64,000 nt of DNA from Euglena gracilis (taxonomy: Eukaryota; Euglenida; Euglenophyceae; Euglenales): NCBI GenBank assembly GCA_039621445.1, contig CP154954.1, forward strand, positions 34,383,737 through 34,447,736. Reading direction: 5' to 3'. Positions 35,806 to 46,190 of this stretch are shown piece after piece. Positions within the stretch are counted from its first letter, which is position 1, and each line of letters starts with the position of its first letter. Position numbers and translations under genes: made by a program. Under the pieces are notes generated by a model that had not been told where the DNA came from, made no database searches, and worked only from the letters and a program-made list of their open reading frames with translations.

Positions 35806-36894
35806 GATAAAATATGTGGTGATGAAATTTGTGGTGAGAGGTAGTATGCAATATTCATTTAAACACGGCATCTGACTGGCCATAATTTGTCTGCCTTACG
35901 TGTGGACATTTGCACTGCTGTTCTCCGGTCCACACGGCGTGTTGTTTTGGCCTCATGCTTTTGGCAACTAAACATAATGAATTGACGACGTGCAACGACC
36001 AGTGACTGTTCGACACCTTTTCTGCAACAGTACTGCGTTACAAGAAGTCAAAATTTGGCACCTGAAACACCCGGGTTGCGTCGGGCCGGAGTCCGTTTTC
36101 TGGTTTTTCTCCACCATTTTTCCCTTGAAAACCGTAAAACACACCAGTTTTTGTGCATAATTTGAGGGGAGTGGGTCCCACCGCTTTCATGCAACCAGTC
36201 AAATGGTAAAGGTTCAACACTTCCTTGCACCCAAAATAACGGGTGCTTGAGGGCCATCTCTATCCAGCTGTTGGTTGCCATGCACTGGCACCACGTCGTC
36301 CCCCCAGTCTCACGCACCGGTTGCGGGGAATAACGTGGCCGCTAAAGCTGGGTGTTGTTGCACCGGGGAGGTGGATGCCGGTCTGGTGGGTGCTGAAGCG
36401 TCAGCAGGTGATGTGGCTGCAGCAGCGGAACCCAGGCTGCAGGCCAGCGGCAGGGCCCTTGGGATCCCATAATCGGTGCCGGTGGACGTGTGCCGTTATC
36501 GGGTGGCTGCACACCCACCTTCAGGAGATCCTCTTTTGTGGGACCTGTCAATGGACCAGAAACAGCACCATAATACCATGTGCCGGAGGAGACGGTGTGG
36601 CCATTTGTGTTGAACCCATTCAGAGGCCACAAAGGGTAACCCCCCCCCAAATAAAATGGCGAGGTGCCAGGTTATTGGAACCAACTTTTGGCCTTGTCCC
36701 CCCGCCAGGTTATTTGGGCCACTTTTTCAGCGACGTAAAAGAATTTTGCCTAAAAAGGACCCCGCCAAGTTACTGGAACCATCTTTTTTGCCCCTCCCCC
36801 CGCCAAGTTATTCGGCCCCCGCCAGGAATTGGGACCCTGCCAGGTTATTTGGGGGGGGGTTAGCTGTTGGAGGGCCAAATGAAGCCACTTTTTA
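35806..36894. other. Unique DNA between arrays
   Basis: No confident gene. On the minus strand at 36420-36640 there is an open stretch with protein-like motifs (NGHTVSSGTWYYGAVSGPL, PTKEDLLK) followed by an AAG/GTGGGT that would serve as a splice donor. It might be an exon but I do not recognise it. At 36655-36860 an imperfect repeat of a GCCAGGTTATTTGGGCC/GCCAAGTTATTCGGCCC type occurs five times or so, mixed with short C-runs. Confidence 0.4.
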
Positions 36895-37350
36895 CTCCTC
36901 CATTGGTGGTTCATTTGCGCATTTGCGCGCATCACGTTGCTTGTGGGCACAAATGCGCAAATGAACCACATCTGCTGCTGGCGTTTCACAATTGTGTTTC
37001 CGTCACACCCTTCTTCTTTGGGTTTATGTGCGCATTTGCGTCCACCAATACAAATTTTTTTCGTGGGCGCAAATGCGCGCATAAACATAGTTTTGTTTGT
37101 GCGCGCATTTGCGCCCATAAGCTAACGCCGTCGACAAACGGTGAGACAAACCCACCAAATTATGTTTATCGATGGCACGCTGGTTCGCACCGTCACGGCC
37201 CCTTTGTCACGCCGTTTACCGACGGCATCAGTTCATGGGTGTTGAAGACCAACCCTTGAAAGACACAATTATGTTTATTTGCGCAAATGCGCGCACCAAC
37301 ATAATTATGTTGGTGCGCAATTGCGCAAATAAACACAAATTTGTTCTTTA
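36895..37350. repeat. Cluster of CGCAAATGCGC motifs with a 64-bp hairpin
   Basis: The motif GCGCAAATGCGC, or its complement with small changes, occurs at least eight times (near 36917, 36951, 37032, 37070, 37105, 37280 and 37320, and again near 37930). The last pair forms a near-perfect inverted repeat: left arm 37272-37303, right arm 37306-37335, a 2-nt centre, and arms differing only where AAATGCGCGC faces AATTGCGC. Such clusters could bind a protein or form cruciforms; no function is shown. Confidence 0.8.
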
Positions 37351-37984
37351 AGGGTTCGGCTTCTTCTGCCGGGTTCTTTGCCACAAAACTGGTTGTGCAG
37401 ATCCCGGGTGTAAATAGGGTGGGAAACTTCATTCCCTGAGGTCCCTATTTCTTCCCCCCTGCGCATTCCTTGCCAAACACACACACTTATCTTCCTTTCC
37501 CTGCGTCCTTCCCGCCGGCTTGGCCACACCGCACCCTCACCCCCCAGCACTTCCTCCCCGCGCTTTAACAAACAACCCAAAAACACCACACCAAGGCGCC
37601 ACAAGCGAAGCAGTCCGGCAAACACCCAGGACCAACAACGCAGGCAAACCAGGCCCACACAGGAACACAGCCGACAAGAGCAACAAGGGCAGCAAAGGTC
37701 CCGTTCCTTTGCCGCTTTTTTGCCATTTTTTTCTCCCTTGGACGGGAAAGTCCCGGGGGTTTCGACGCGCGGAGCCATTTCCGGACCCACCAAAAACACC
37801 ATTTTTGGCCAAAGCCCCAGGGGTCTCACAGCCAAAAACAGAATTTAGCTCATTTTTTGCACTCTCTTGTCACCGTGTTTTCAAACACCCCCGGAGCCAT
37901 ACAGCCGAAGTGAAGAAATTCCGGGATTTGCGCAAATGTGCAAATAAACATAAAAAAGCTTAAATGCGAATCCGGCCTCCTAAG
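37351..37984. other. Unique spacer, no gene seen
   Basis: The minus strand has a longer ORF (to about 37835) of low-complexity, Gly/Arg-rich character without recognisable motifs. I see no splice-supported coding here. One more GCGCAAATGTGC motif lies near 37930. Confidence 0.4.
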
Positions 37985-40900
37985 ATCCATACAGATGGTG
38001 ATGCACATCCACTGTACGGTGACGCACATCCACCGGATGGTGACGCACATCCACCGGACGGTGTAGCACAGCCACAGCACGGTGACACACATCCACTGGA
38101 CGGTGACGTATGTTCCGGCGGACGGTGATGCACATCCACCGGAGGGTGACCCACCTCTGCCGGACGGTAACACACATCCACTGGACGGTGACGCGTGTTC
38201 CGGCGGACCGTGATGCACATCCACCGGAGGGTGACCCACCTACCCGGACGGTAACACACATCCACTGGACGGTGACGCATGCTCCGGCGGACCGTGATGC
38301 ACATCCACCGGAGGGTGACCCACCTCTACCGGACGGTAACACACATCCACCGGACGGTGACGCAAATCCACGGGACGGTGACGCATATTCCACCGGACGG
38401 TGATGAACATCTACCGGACGGTGACGCACATCCACCAGAAGGTGACACAAATACACTGGGCAAAGTCACACGTCCACCAGACGGTGACACACATCCACCA
38501 GACGGTGACGCACATCCACTGGACAGCGACGCACATCCACCGGAAGGTGACGCACCTCCACCGTATTGTGTGTAAATCCACCGGACGGTGACGCACAGCC
38601 ACCGGACGATGACACACATCCATCGGACGGTGATGCGCATCCACTGAACGGTAACTCACATCTACCAAACGGTAACTCACATTTACCGGACGGTGATGCA
38701 CATCCACCAGACGGTGACGACATCCACCGGAGAGTTACGCACCTCCACCGGACACTGACGCACATCCGAAGGAAGGTGACACACATCCACCGCACGGTGA
38801 CACACATCCACCGGATGGTGACGCACCTCCACCGGATGGTGACACACATCCACCGGACGGTGACACACATCCACCAGACCGTGGCACACATCCAACGATG
38901 CACATCCACTGGATGGTGACACACATCCACCGGATGGTGACGCACGTACACCAGACACTGACGCACATCCACCGGACGGTGACACACATCAACCGGACAG
39001 TGATGCACATCCACTGGACAGTGATGCACACCCGTCGGACGGTGACGCACATCCACCGGACGGTGACGCACCTCCACCGGACGGTGAAAGACCTCCACCA
39101 GACCGTGACACACATCCAACGATGCACATCCACCGGACGGTGATGCCCATCCACCGGACGGTGATGCACATCCACCGGACGGTGACACACATCCGAAAGA
39201 CGGTGATGCACATCCACCGGACACTGACGCACATCCGAAAGACGGTGACACACATCTAACGATGCACATCCACCGGACGGTGATGCCCATCCACCGGACG
39301 GTGATGCACATCCACCGGACGGTGACGCACATCCGAAAGACGGTGATGCACATCCACCGGACACTGACGCACATCCGAAAGACGGTGATGCACATCCACT
39401 GGAGGGTAATACACATCCACCGGACGGTGACGCACATCCGAAGGACGGTGACACACATCCACCAAATGGTGACATGCATCCACCAGACGGTGACACGCAT
39501 TCAACAACGCACATCCACCGCAAGGTGACGCACATCCACCGGACGGTGATGCCCATCCACCGGACGGTGATGCACATCCACCGGACGGTGACGCACATCC
39601 GAAAAACGGTGATGCACATCCACCGGACACTGACGCACATCCGAAAGACGGTGATGCACATCCACTGGAGGGTAATACACATCCACCGGACGGTGACGCA
39701 CATCCGAAGGACGGTGACACACATCCACCAAATGGTGACGTGCATCCACCAGACGGTGACACGCATTCAACAACGCACATCCACCGCAAGATGACGCACA
39801 TCCACCGGACGGTGATGCACATCCACCGGATGGTGATGCACATCCACCGGACGGTGACGCACATCCACCAGACGGCGACACACATCCAACGGCGCACATC
39901 CACCGGACGGTGGCAGACATGCACCAGATGGCGACGCAGTTCCACCGGACCGTGACGCACATCCACCGAAAAGTGACGCACATCCACCCGGTGGTGACGC
40001 CCATCCACCCGACAGTGACGCACATCCACCAGACAATAACTCACATCCACCGGACGGTAACTCACATCCACTGGACGTTGATGCCCATCCACTGGTGACG
40101 CACATCCGAAGGACGGTGAAACACATCCGAAGAACGGCGATGCACATCCACCGGAGGGTAATACACATTCACAGGACGGTGACACACTTCCACGGAACGG
40201 TCATGCACATCCACCGGATGGTGACGCACATCCACCGAACAGTAACGCACATCTACCGGAGGGTAATACACATTCACAGGACGGTGACGCACATCCACCA
40301 AACGGTGATGCACATCCACCGGACGGTGACGCACATCCACCGAACAGTAACGCACATCCACCGGACGGCGACACACATCCAACGACGCACATCCACCGGA
40401 CGGTGAAGCACATCCACCACCGGACGGTGATGCACATCCACCGGACACTGACGCACATCCACCGAACGGTGATGTACATCCACTGGACGGTGACACACAT
40501 CCAACGACGAACATCATCCGGACAGTGATGCACATCCACCGGACGGTGACACACATCCACCAGACGGTGACGCAAATCCACCGGACGGTGACGCACCTCC
40601 ACCGGGCGGTGACGCACCTCCACCGGGCGGTGACGCACATCCACCGGACAGTAACGCACATCCACCGGACGGTGACACACATCCACCGGATGGTAATGCA
40701 CATCCACCGGACGGTGACACACATCCACCAGACGGTGACGCACATCCACCGGGCACCTCCACCAGACGGTGACGTACATCCACCGCACGGTGACGCACCT
40801 CCACTGGACCGTGACACACATCCAATGACGCACATCCACCGCACGGTGACACACATCCACCGGACGGTGATGCACATCCACCGGACATAGGCGCATATTC

Positions 40901-41268
40901 CTTCGGACGGTGACGCACGTCCACCAGACGGTAACTCACGTCCACCGGACGGTGGCAAACATCCACCGGACGGTGGCACACATGCACCAGACGGTGACGC
41001 AGTTCCACCGGACGGTGACGCACATCCACCGAACATTTACGCACATCCACCCGATGGTGACGCCCATCCACCGGACAATGACGCACATCCCCCAGACGGT
41101 GATACACATCCTGACGGTGACTCGCATCCACCGGACAGCAACGCACATCCACCGGACAGTAACTCACATCCACCGGACGGTGATGCCCATCCACCGGACG
41201 GTGATGCACATCCACCGGACGGTGATGCCCATCCACCGGACGGTGATGCACATCCACCGGACACTGAC

Positions 41269-41578
41269 CATGCTTGTGCTTACCGACCGGGGGGGGGGGG
41301 TGGGTGCTATAGGGTGCCTGCCCCTAGCAGGCACACCCCCCCGGGGGGGGGATAGGGGTCCGGGCCGGACCCAGAAAATTTTCATTGAAAATGGCCGTTT
41401 CCGGGCCCCCGGCGCCTTCGGCGCCGGGGTCGGAGGGGGGTGCCTGCTAGGGGCAAGCACCCCCCCCAAAACCCTACTCCCCCCCGGGGGGGGGGGGGTC
41501 GGATCGGGTGCTATGGGGTGCCTGCCCCTAGCACCCCCCCCCCCCCGTGGGGTAGGCACCCGACTAAGCACAAGCCTG
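41269..41578. mobile_element. hAT-like MITE, 310 bp, in the minisatellite
   Basis: Terminal inverted repeats are CATGCTTGTGCTTA (41269-41282) and the complement of CAGGCTTGTGCTTA (41565-41578), 13 of 14 matching. It is flanked by an 8-bp direct duplication, ACACTGAC, at 41261-41268 and 41579-41586. Removing the element and one duplication restores the minisatellite variant ACACTGACGCACATCCG found uninterrupted elsewhere (e.g. near 39360). The interior has no ORF. It holds long G/C runs and a hairpin with 10-bp arms around TTC (41407-41429). An 8-bp duplication with termini starting CA is typical of the hAT superfamily. Confidence 0.88.
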
Positions 41579-41942
41579 ACACTGACGCACATCCGAAGGA
41601 CGGTGACGCACATCCACTGGAGGGTAATACACATTCACAGGATGGTGATGCACATCCACCGCATGGTGAAGCACATCCACCAGACGGCGACACAAATCCA
41701 CGGGACAATGACGCACATCCACTGGACAGTGACGCACATCCGCCGGATGGTAACACAAAACGGTGACACACATCCACCAGACGGTGATGCACCACCACCA
41801 GACGGTGGTGCATCCACCGGACGGTGCCGCACATCCACCGGACCCTGATACAAAAAAAAAACAACCACGGGACGGTGATGTACATCCATCGGACAGTGAC
41901 ACATATCCACTGGACAGTGACGCACAGCCACAAGACTGTGAC

Positions 41943-42238
41943 CATACCATTGCTTAGCGACCCCCTGGGGAGGCGGTCACTTTCCACTCTGAAAAACCAA
42001 TCAGTCATTTTTTCTGAAAAAAAAAAACCAATCAGTCACTTTATCCCCCGGGGGGATCGGCCACGCAACAGGAGGCAATGAAATGTTGTCAAAAAATCCG
42101 GCGCCTTCGGCGCCAGGCCAGCCACTTTTCATTTTCAGGCCTACCCCACCCCCCCCAGGGGGGGGGTGGCTCTGGGCCGGAAAACCAGTCAGTCACCCCC
42201 CTGGGGGTGGGGCAGGACAGGTGCTCTGCAATGGTATG
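41943..42238. mobile_element. hAT-like MITE, 296 bp, second family member type
   Basis: Perfect 11-bp terminal inverted repeats, CATACCATTGC at 41943-41953 and GCAATGGTATG at 42228-42238. The 8-bp target duplication ACTGTGAC lies at 41935-41942 and 42239-42246, inside the 21-bp minisatellite. The interior is non-coding, with AATCAGTCA motifs, a GGCGCC-TTC-GGCGCC hairpin (42100-42114) and C-run/G-run pairs. The left 50 bp match a copy at 43311. Non-autonomous; it would need a hAT transposase supplied elsewhere. Confidence 0.9.
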
Positions 42239-42415
42239 ACTGTGACACATGTCCACCAGGTGGTGAGGCATATCCATTGGATAGAGATGCACATCCACTG
42301 GACGGTGGCACATATCCATTGGACAGTGACTTACATGTGACAGACAGTTAAGAGATGGTGACGCACATCCACCAGGCGGTGTTGCACATCCACCAGACTG
42401 TGCCGCCCATCCTTT

Positions 42416-42892
42416 GGCTGTCTGTTGGTTATGTGACTATGTCAGGCATGCACTCTTTTTGGCGTTTGGGATTCTCCCTTCAAAATAAGAACCTCCGGAA
42501 TGTTATATACTTCTGCAACACATTGCTAAAGTAAACTGGGGTGTTATGGTTATTACTTGGAAACCCAAGTCCACGTGCCAGTGCTGGTAGCTTTTTTTGT
42601 GGCAATAAAATTTCCATTTTCAATAGCGCTTCAGGTTACCCCTTTTTGGTCATTAGAACCATGGATGCTGCTTTTCTTTTCATTCTGTCTCACATTTATT
42701 TGAATTTTCGGCTTGCCGTGTAAGATTTTATGATTGTTTCCATTGCAAAAAAAAAAACGTGGGCTTTATTGCCTGCAAATTCAAAATAAATCGACAGGCT
42801 CGGGGGGATTATTATTGGGTATCAACTGGATTCTAGCTGGGGTTGGATTGCCTCCCCCTGTGGGGGGGGGGTTCTTGTGGGGGGCAAGGCAC
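42416..42892. other. Spacer or intron, no feature supported
   Basis: AT-richer DNA without repeats or protein-like ORFs. It lies immediately 3' (minus sense) of the last recognised MFS exon and may be its intron; no following exon was found to the left. Confidence 0.4.
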
Positions 42893-42972
42893 CTTCCCAC
42901 CGCCGCCTGCAGGCCAAAGATGGTGAAGCCGCGGGCACTGTTGGTGGGGTCGAGGATGTCGGAGAGGTACGC
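42893..42972 (-). CDS. MFS transporter exon (fifth seen): AYLSDI...GFTIFGLQ
   Basis: 80-nt exon bounded by CACTGCAG acceptor and AAG/GTGCCT donor. It encodes AYLSDILDPTNSARGF and TIFGLQAAVG, matching the loop and fifth membrane segment of major facilitator transporters of the ZIF-like/drug-antiporter type (pattern Y-x-S/A-E/D-x-x-x-x-x-x-R-x-x-x-F-x-x-x-x-x-x-x-G). It joins in phase after the exon at 44245-44360 (AAG, then GCG). The next exon, expected to start with one base completing the AG codon, was not found in the window, so the C-terminal half is either distant or lost. Confidence 0.78.
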
Positions 42973-43310
42973 CTGCAGTGGTGTGGAAGAGAACGACCCC
43001 CCACCAACCTGTGACAAAAGGGGGAGGGGGGCGTATTACTCAGCGAGAAAACGTCCTGATAGTTGTAACGCAGCACAGTGCACATTTCTCTAGACGATTG
43101 CAACAGCAGTGGGATTCGCCCATACCGACGCCTGGGGCAGTTTGCATCAAATGAAGGTGGATGGGTGGGGCTTAAAATGAAGCCATAAGGCCCCAAAATA
43201 ACCGATGAAACTAACCCCCCTCCAAAGAACTCTCAGGACACAGAGGTGGGTAAGACCCTGCCCTGCCTCAAAACTTTTTGGTTGGAGTGCCATCAGTCGA
43301 GGGTTAAGGT

Positions 43311-43470
43311 CATACCATTGCTTATTGACCCCCCGGGGGAGGGGGGTCACTTTCCACTTCCAAAAAAACAAATCAGTTTTTTCAAAAACCAGTCACCCAC
43401 TTCCCACCCCCTCCCTGGGGGGGTCACTTTGGCCACTCACTCAGCCAAAAAAAAAATTCAGTTCGGTTCA
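43311..43470. mobile_element. MITE fragment sharing the CATACCATTGC terminus
   Basis: Starts CATACCATTGCTTATTGACC and continues with C-run/G-run pairs, GGTCACTTTCCACTT and AATCAG motifs, as in the element at 41943-42238. No matching right terminus or target duplication was found, so it is truncated or recombined. It lies in an intron of the MFS gene. Confidence 0.6.
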
Positions 43471-44244
43471 AAATGAATGGATTCTGTCAAAAAATTTCAC
43501 CAAAATCCAAAACCAAAATCAAAATTTGACCAAAATTTTGGTCAAATTTTGGTCTTAAAAAATTTCCTGCGCCTTCATAGGCGGGTGGTGACTTTCTGCC
43601 CCACCCCAGTGTGAGGCGGGAATCGATGTAATTTAGGAGGGTCACAAATTGCAAAATTTAGCTGTCAAAGGTTTGGCCTTAGCTTTGCAGGGTACGCTGC
43701 GGCAGAGCTGGCTGGGGAACTGCTGCGCAGAGTGGTGCTGTGCCAGTGTACACACGCCATCACCACGCCCCATGGGCTGGCAGAGGCTTCAGGTGCCAAT
43801 TGGAAAATATTCGCTGGAGGAGGTGAAAATTAATTTTCATACATCTCCAATTTTATGGGTTGTACCCAACCCCAAGCCATAAAAACAAGCAGTTTGTTGA
43901 CATAAAATCCAGAAAATTGACAAAAACTCAGTCTCAGGTCAAAAACAGGCCAAGATGAGGAATTCTTCATAATCAGCAAACTCTTCCACAAGGTATCGAA
44001 AATCGCGGGGACAAAAAACAAAACAAGGAAAAAACACAAATTTTGCCAAGTTTGAAAAAAAGCACAAAAAATGAAAACACATTTGCTTTCTGCCCCCCCC
44101 CCCCCAGCCCTTGTTTCTCCCATGCAGCCCTGTTGAGGAAGTTTGCAGCCCTGGGGAGTTTGGAGGAGTTGAGGAACCACCCCTCACTCCCTTGAGGGCA
44201 GCCTTTGTCGTGAAAAACAATTCGGCATCTTTGGAGGGGGACAC

Positions 44245-44360
44245 CTTCGACACGGAGATGTTGCCGTTGGACAGCCCCCATAAGAACCGCAGGCACAGCG
44301 CGTGGAGGTAGGACGAGCTCAGCCCGAAGAGGAGGATGGCGACGGCGGTGCCGGCCAGTC
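44245..44360 (-). CDS. MFS transporter exon (fourth seen): third and fourth membrane segments
   Basis: 116-nt exon between a GGCTCAG acceptor and an AAG/GTGTCC donor. It encodes LAGTAVAILLFGLSSSYLHA and LCLRFLWGLSNGNISVSK. The second piece is the classic MFS fourth segment (R-F-L-x-G-x-x-x-G). Its first two bases complete a Gly codon with the single base left by the preceding exon (GCC G + GA). The phases of three consecutive exons therefore agree, which is hard to get by chance. In this family the protein is a polytopic membrane transporter; the substrate cannot be told from this part. Confidence 0.82.
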
Positions 44361-44594
44361 CTGAGCCGCACCGCGCAAAGGGGGAACCAAAGCCAGACAA
44401 CAGATGGAATATTAAAAAAAAATGCTTACAACAAGAAATCGAAGCAAAACAGCACCACATTCCAAGCTGCCACGGGTGAACCCCACCGCCCTGCCAATCC
44501 CACGCCCCACCCACCCGCCCGCCCGCCCCACAGGGTTGCCGGGGTTCTCGTTCAACTTCGCCCCAACCGGCCACGCGGGGCAGAGAGGAGGGCC

Positions 44595-44660
44595 CACACA
44601 CACCGGCCATGAGGATGGGCCGGCGACCCCAGCGGTCTGCCGCCCAGCCACCGCCAGGGG
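44595..44660 (-). CDS. MFS transporter exon (third seen): ADRWGRRPIL signature
   Basis: Encodes GWAADRWGRRPILMA and ends one base into a codon at a GTGTGTG donor (about 44609). The D-R-x-G-R-R motif in the cytoplasmic loop between segments 2 and 3 is the hallmark of the major facilitator superfamily. The 5' boundary is not resolved: no AG lies directly before the motif, and in-frame sequence extends upstream for some tens of bases. The exon continues the sense of the preceding one (AAYGW...). Confidence 0.75.
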
Positions 44661-44751
44661 TTGGGGGGCTCCGGCGGGGTCAGAGGGTTGGGGGGCTTGG
44701 AAACCTGGCAAACTGTCAGCCCCCCCCCCTCGTCCCGGCAAACCCTGGCCC

Positions 44752-44814
44752 CAGCCATAGGCGGCCAGCAGCTGCCCGAGGAAGAAGGCCGTCGTGAGGT
44801 ACCCGGTGTAGTAC
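44752..44814 (-). CDS. MFS transporter exon (second seen): second membrane segment
   Basis: Acceptor CTGTCGGCAG followed by G TAC TAC, encoding YYTGYLTTAFFLGQLLAAYGW, a G-Y-x-x-x-x-F-x-x-G-x-x-x-x-x-x-W membrane helix typical of ZIF-like MFS proteins. The first base completes a Gly codon with the GG left by the exon at 45710. The 3' end is uncertain; a GTTTGC donor lies a few bases after the Trp codon. Confidence 0.72.
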
Positions 44815-45709
44815 CTGCCGACAGCGGCGCAGAAACCCACGAAGAACCGGACGGAAGCAAATGAAGCGGGAAGGGGACGGACCTTGCAATTCGCTTCACC
44901 AGCCAGGCAGACCTTGCTTTTGAGAGGGAGGATGACCATTGTACACGGATGGGACTGATCACGACATCCCGCCAGAAAATTTTTGGGGCGCAGATACCTG
45001 CCAAGCACGATTGCATCAAATCAGCTGCTGGGAATCTTTGCACAGAGCTCCCTCCTTTGTTGCAATGCAGCCAAAAAGGCTGGGTGCCGGAAGGAAGCAG
45101 GAAGACTCGAGCAGCAAAGAGAACACACATTGCACCAGGGGAAAAACGCCCTAATCTCCTCATTTCTTTGTGAGATTTTTTCCATAACCTTGCAAAAAAT
45201 TTTAGTATGTTTATCTGGTCTTGAGTCGAGACATATTTTGATGGTTTTGTGAAATTTCTAAAAATCTCCACCTCCAGCTCCTGAGTCTTTTTGCATCTGT
45301 GTGCGTGTGTTGAGTTCTTCCTGCCTGCCTGCGCGTGTGTTTGCATGACGAGTTTACACTTACTCCATTTACACTCAATCCCATTCTTGGTTTGAGCTTG
45401 ATTCACAGCATCCACCTGCTTCATTTCAAGCAAAGAATGCAATAACATAAACAGAACACAAAGAAAAATGGTTGAAACTTGATCCAGAGACACAAAATTT
45501 GACAGGTCCATTCACTCAAAACCTGCGGTATATTACCCCCCCCCCCACACACATTTTCAACCAACGCAAAATGATTACCATCTGTTTGTGAGATCCTGAT
45601 GTGTCCAAACTCGGGCTGGGCTGCATCAATTGTGCTGACCAGGTTTGACTGACGCTTACAGGCAGCCACGGCCATTCAGGTGGGAGGGGGTGGGGGCCGC
45701 GCCGCACAC

Positions 45710-45823
45710 CCAAGCTGCGACGTGGGGGAGGCGGGGAAGAACGCGCCGACCATGAAGGGGACGACCGGGAGGACGACCAGCATGCTGAAGTGGTTGGCGA
45801 GCAGCACCGCCCCGCCCAGGGAC
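45710..45823 (-). CDS. MFS transporter exon (first seen): first membrane segment
   Basis: Encodes GGAVLLANHFSMLVVLPVVP then FMVGAFFPA, a hydrophobic helix with the P-x-x-P-F/Y pattern of the first MFS segment, ending TSQLG at a GTGTGC donor. An in-frame TGA lies just upstream, so the 5' boundary is a splice acceptor near 45823 (GAAG) rather than an open N-terminus. The start codon must be in an upstream exon that I could not identify. The promoter was not located. Confidence 0.65.
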
Positions 45824-46190
45824 CCCCTTCACGTCCGCCCCGGAGAGCGGAGTCACACGGGCGGGCGAAGGGGATCCCTGGCCCCGACGGTGAGCACGCG
45901 GCGCCACGGCACCGGCGTCGGGGCGACCTCGGCCCTGGCAACAACGCGAGGGGCGGGGAGTGGGGCACACAGACAGAGATAAACAGGGGGGGGGGGCAAG
46001 GCCAACCCACACACTGAGAGGATGTGGCAGGAGGGAGCATACCGGGCGAGGATGCCAACACAAGTACAAACGGCGGGGGGGGGGGGGCGGGGTGGGGGGG
46101 GGGGGGGGTGGGGGGGGGGGGGGGAGGGGGTGCGGGGGGGGCGTAAGTGCGGTGGCGACCATTGCCGCGGGGTTTTAAACGCACTACCGA
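45824..46190. other. GC-rich DNA ending in a long G-run block
   Basis: 46073-46143 is almost pure G on the plus strand, broken by single T, C or A. It could form G-quadruplexes and is a common site of assembly error. No exon is supported here. Confidence 0.6.

Larger units (their letters stand above)
37985..42415. repeat. 21-bp minisatellite interrupted by two MITEs
   Basis: The unit is CACATCCACCGGACGGTGACG with many one-base variants. It is exactly 7 codons long, so ORFs persist in several frames on both strands (repeating HIHRTVT on plus, CASPSGG or VRHRPVD on minus). These ORFs are a consequence of the repeat. Higher-order structure is visible: an 84-bp period (4 units) with TGTTCCGGCGGA-type variants at about 38111, 38196 and 38280, and a 266-bp period in 39.2-39.8 kb. 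The array is split by insertions at 41269-41578 and 41943-42238. Confidence 0.95.

Noticed and set aside
37985-41270. His/Arg/Thr- or Cys/Val-rich repeat proteins on both strands
   Set aside because: The 21-bp unit is a multiple of three, so frames stay open by construction; equivalent ORFs occur in several frames.
43939-45511. Treating the 198-319-codon minus-strand ORFs here as intact genes
   Set aside because: Only the MFS-like pieces have protein character; the remainder reads through introns, as shown by splice sites and phase agreement.
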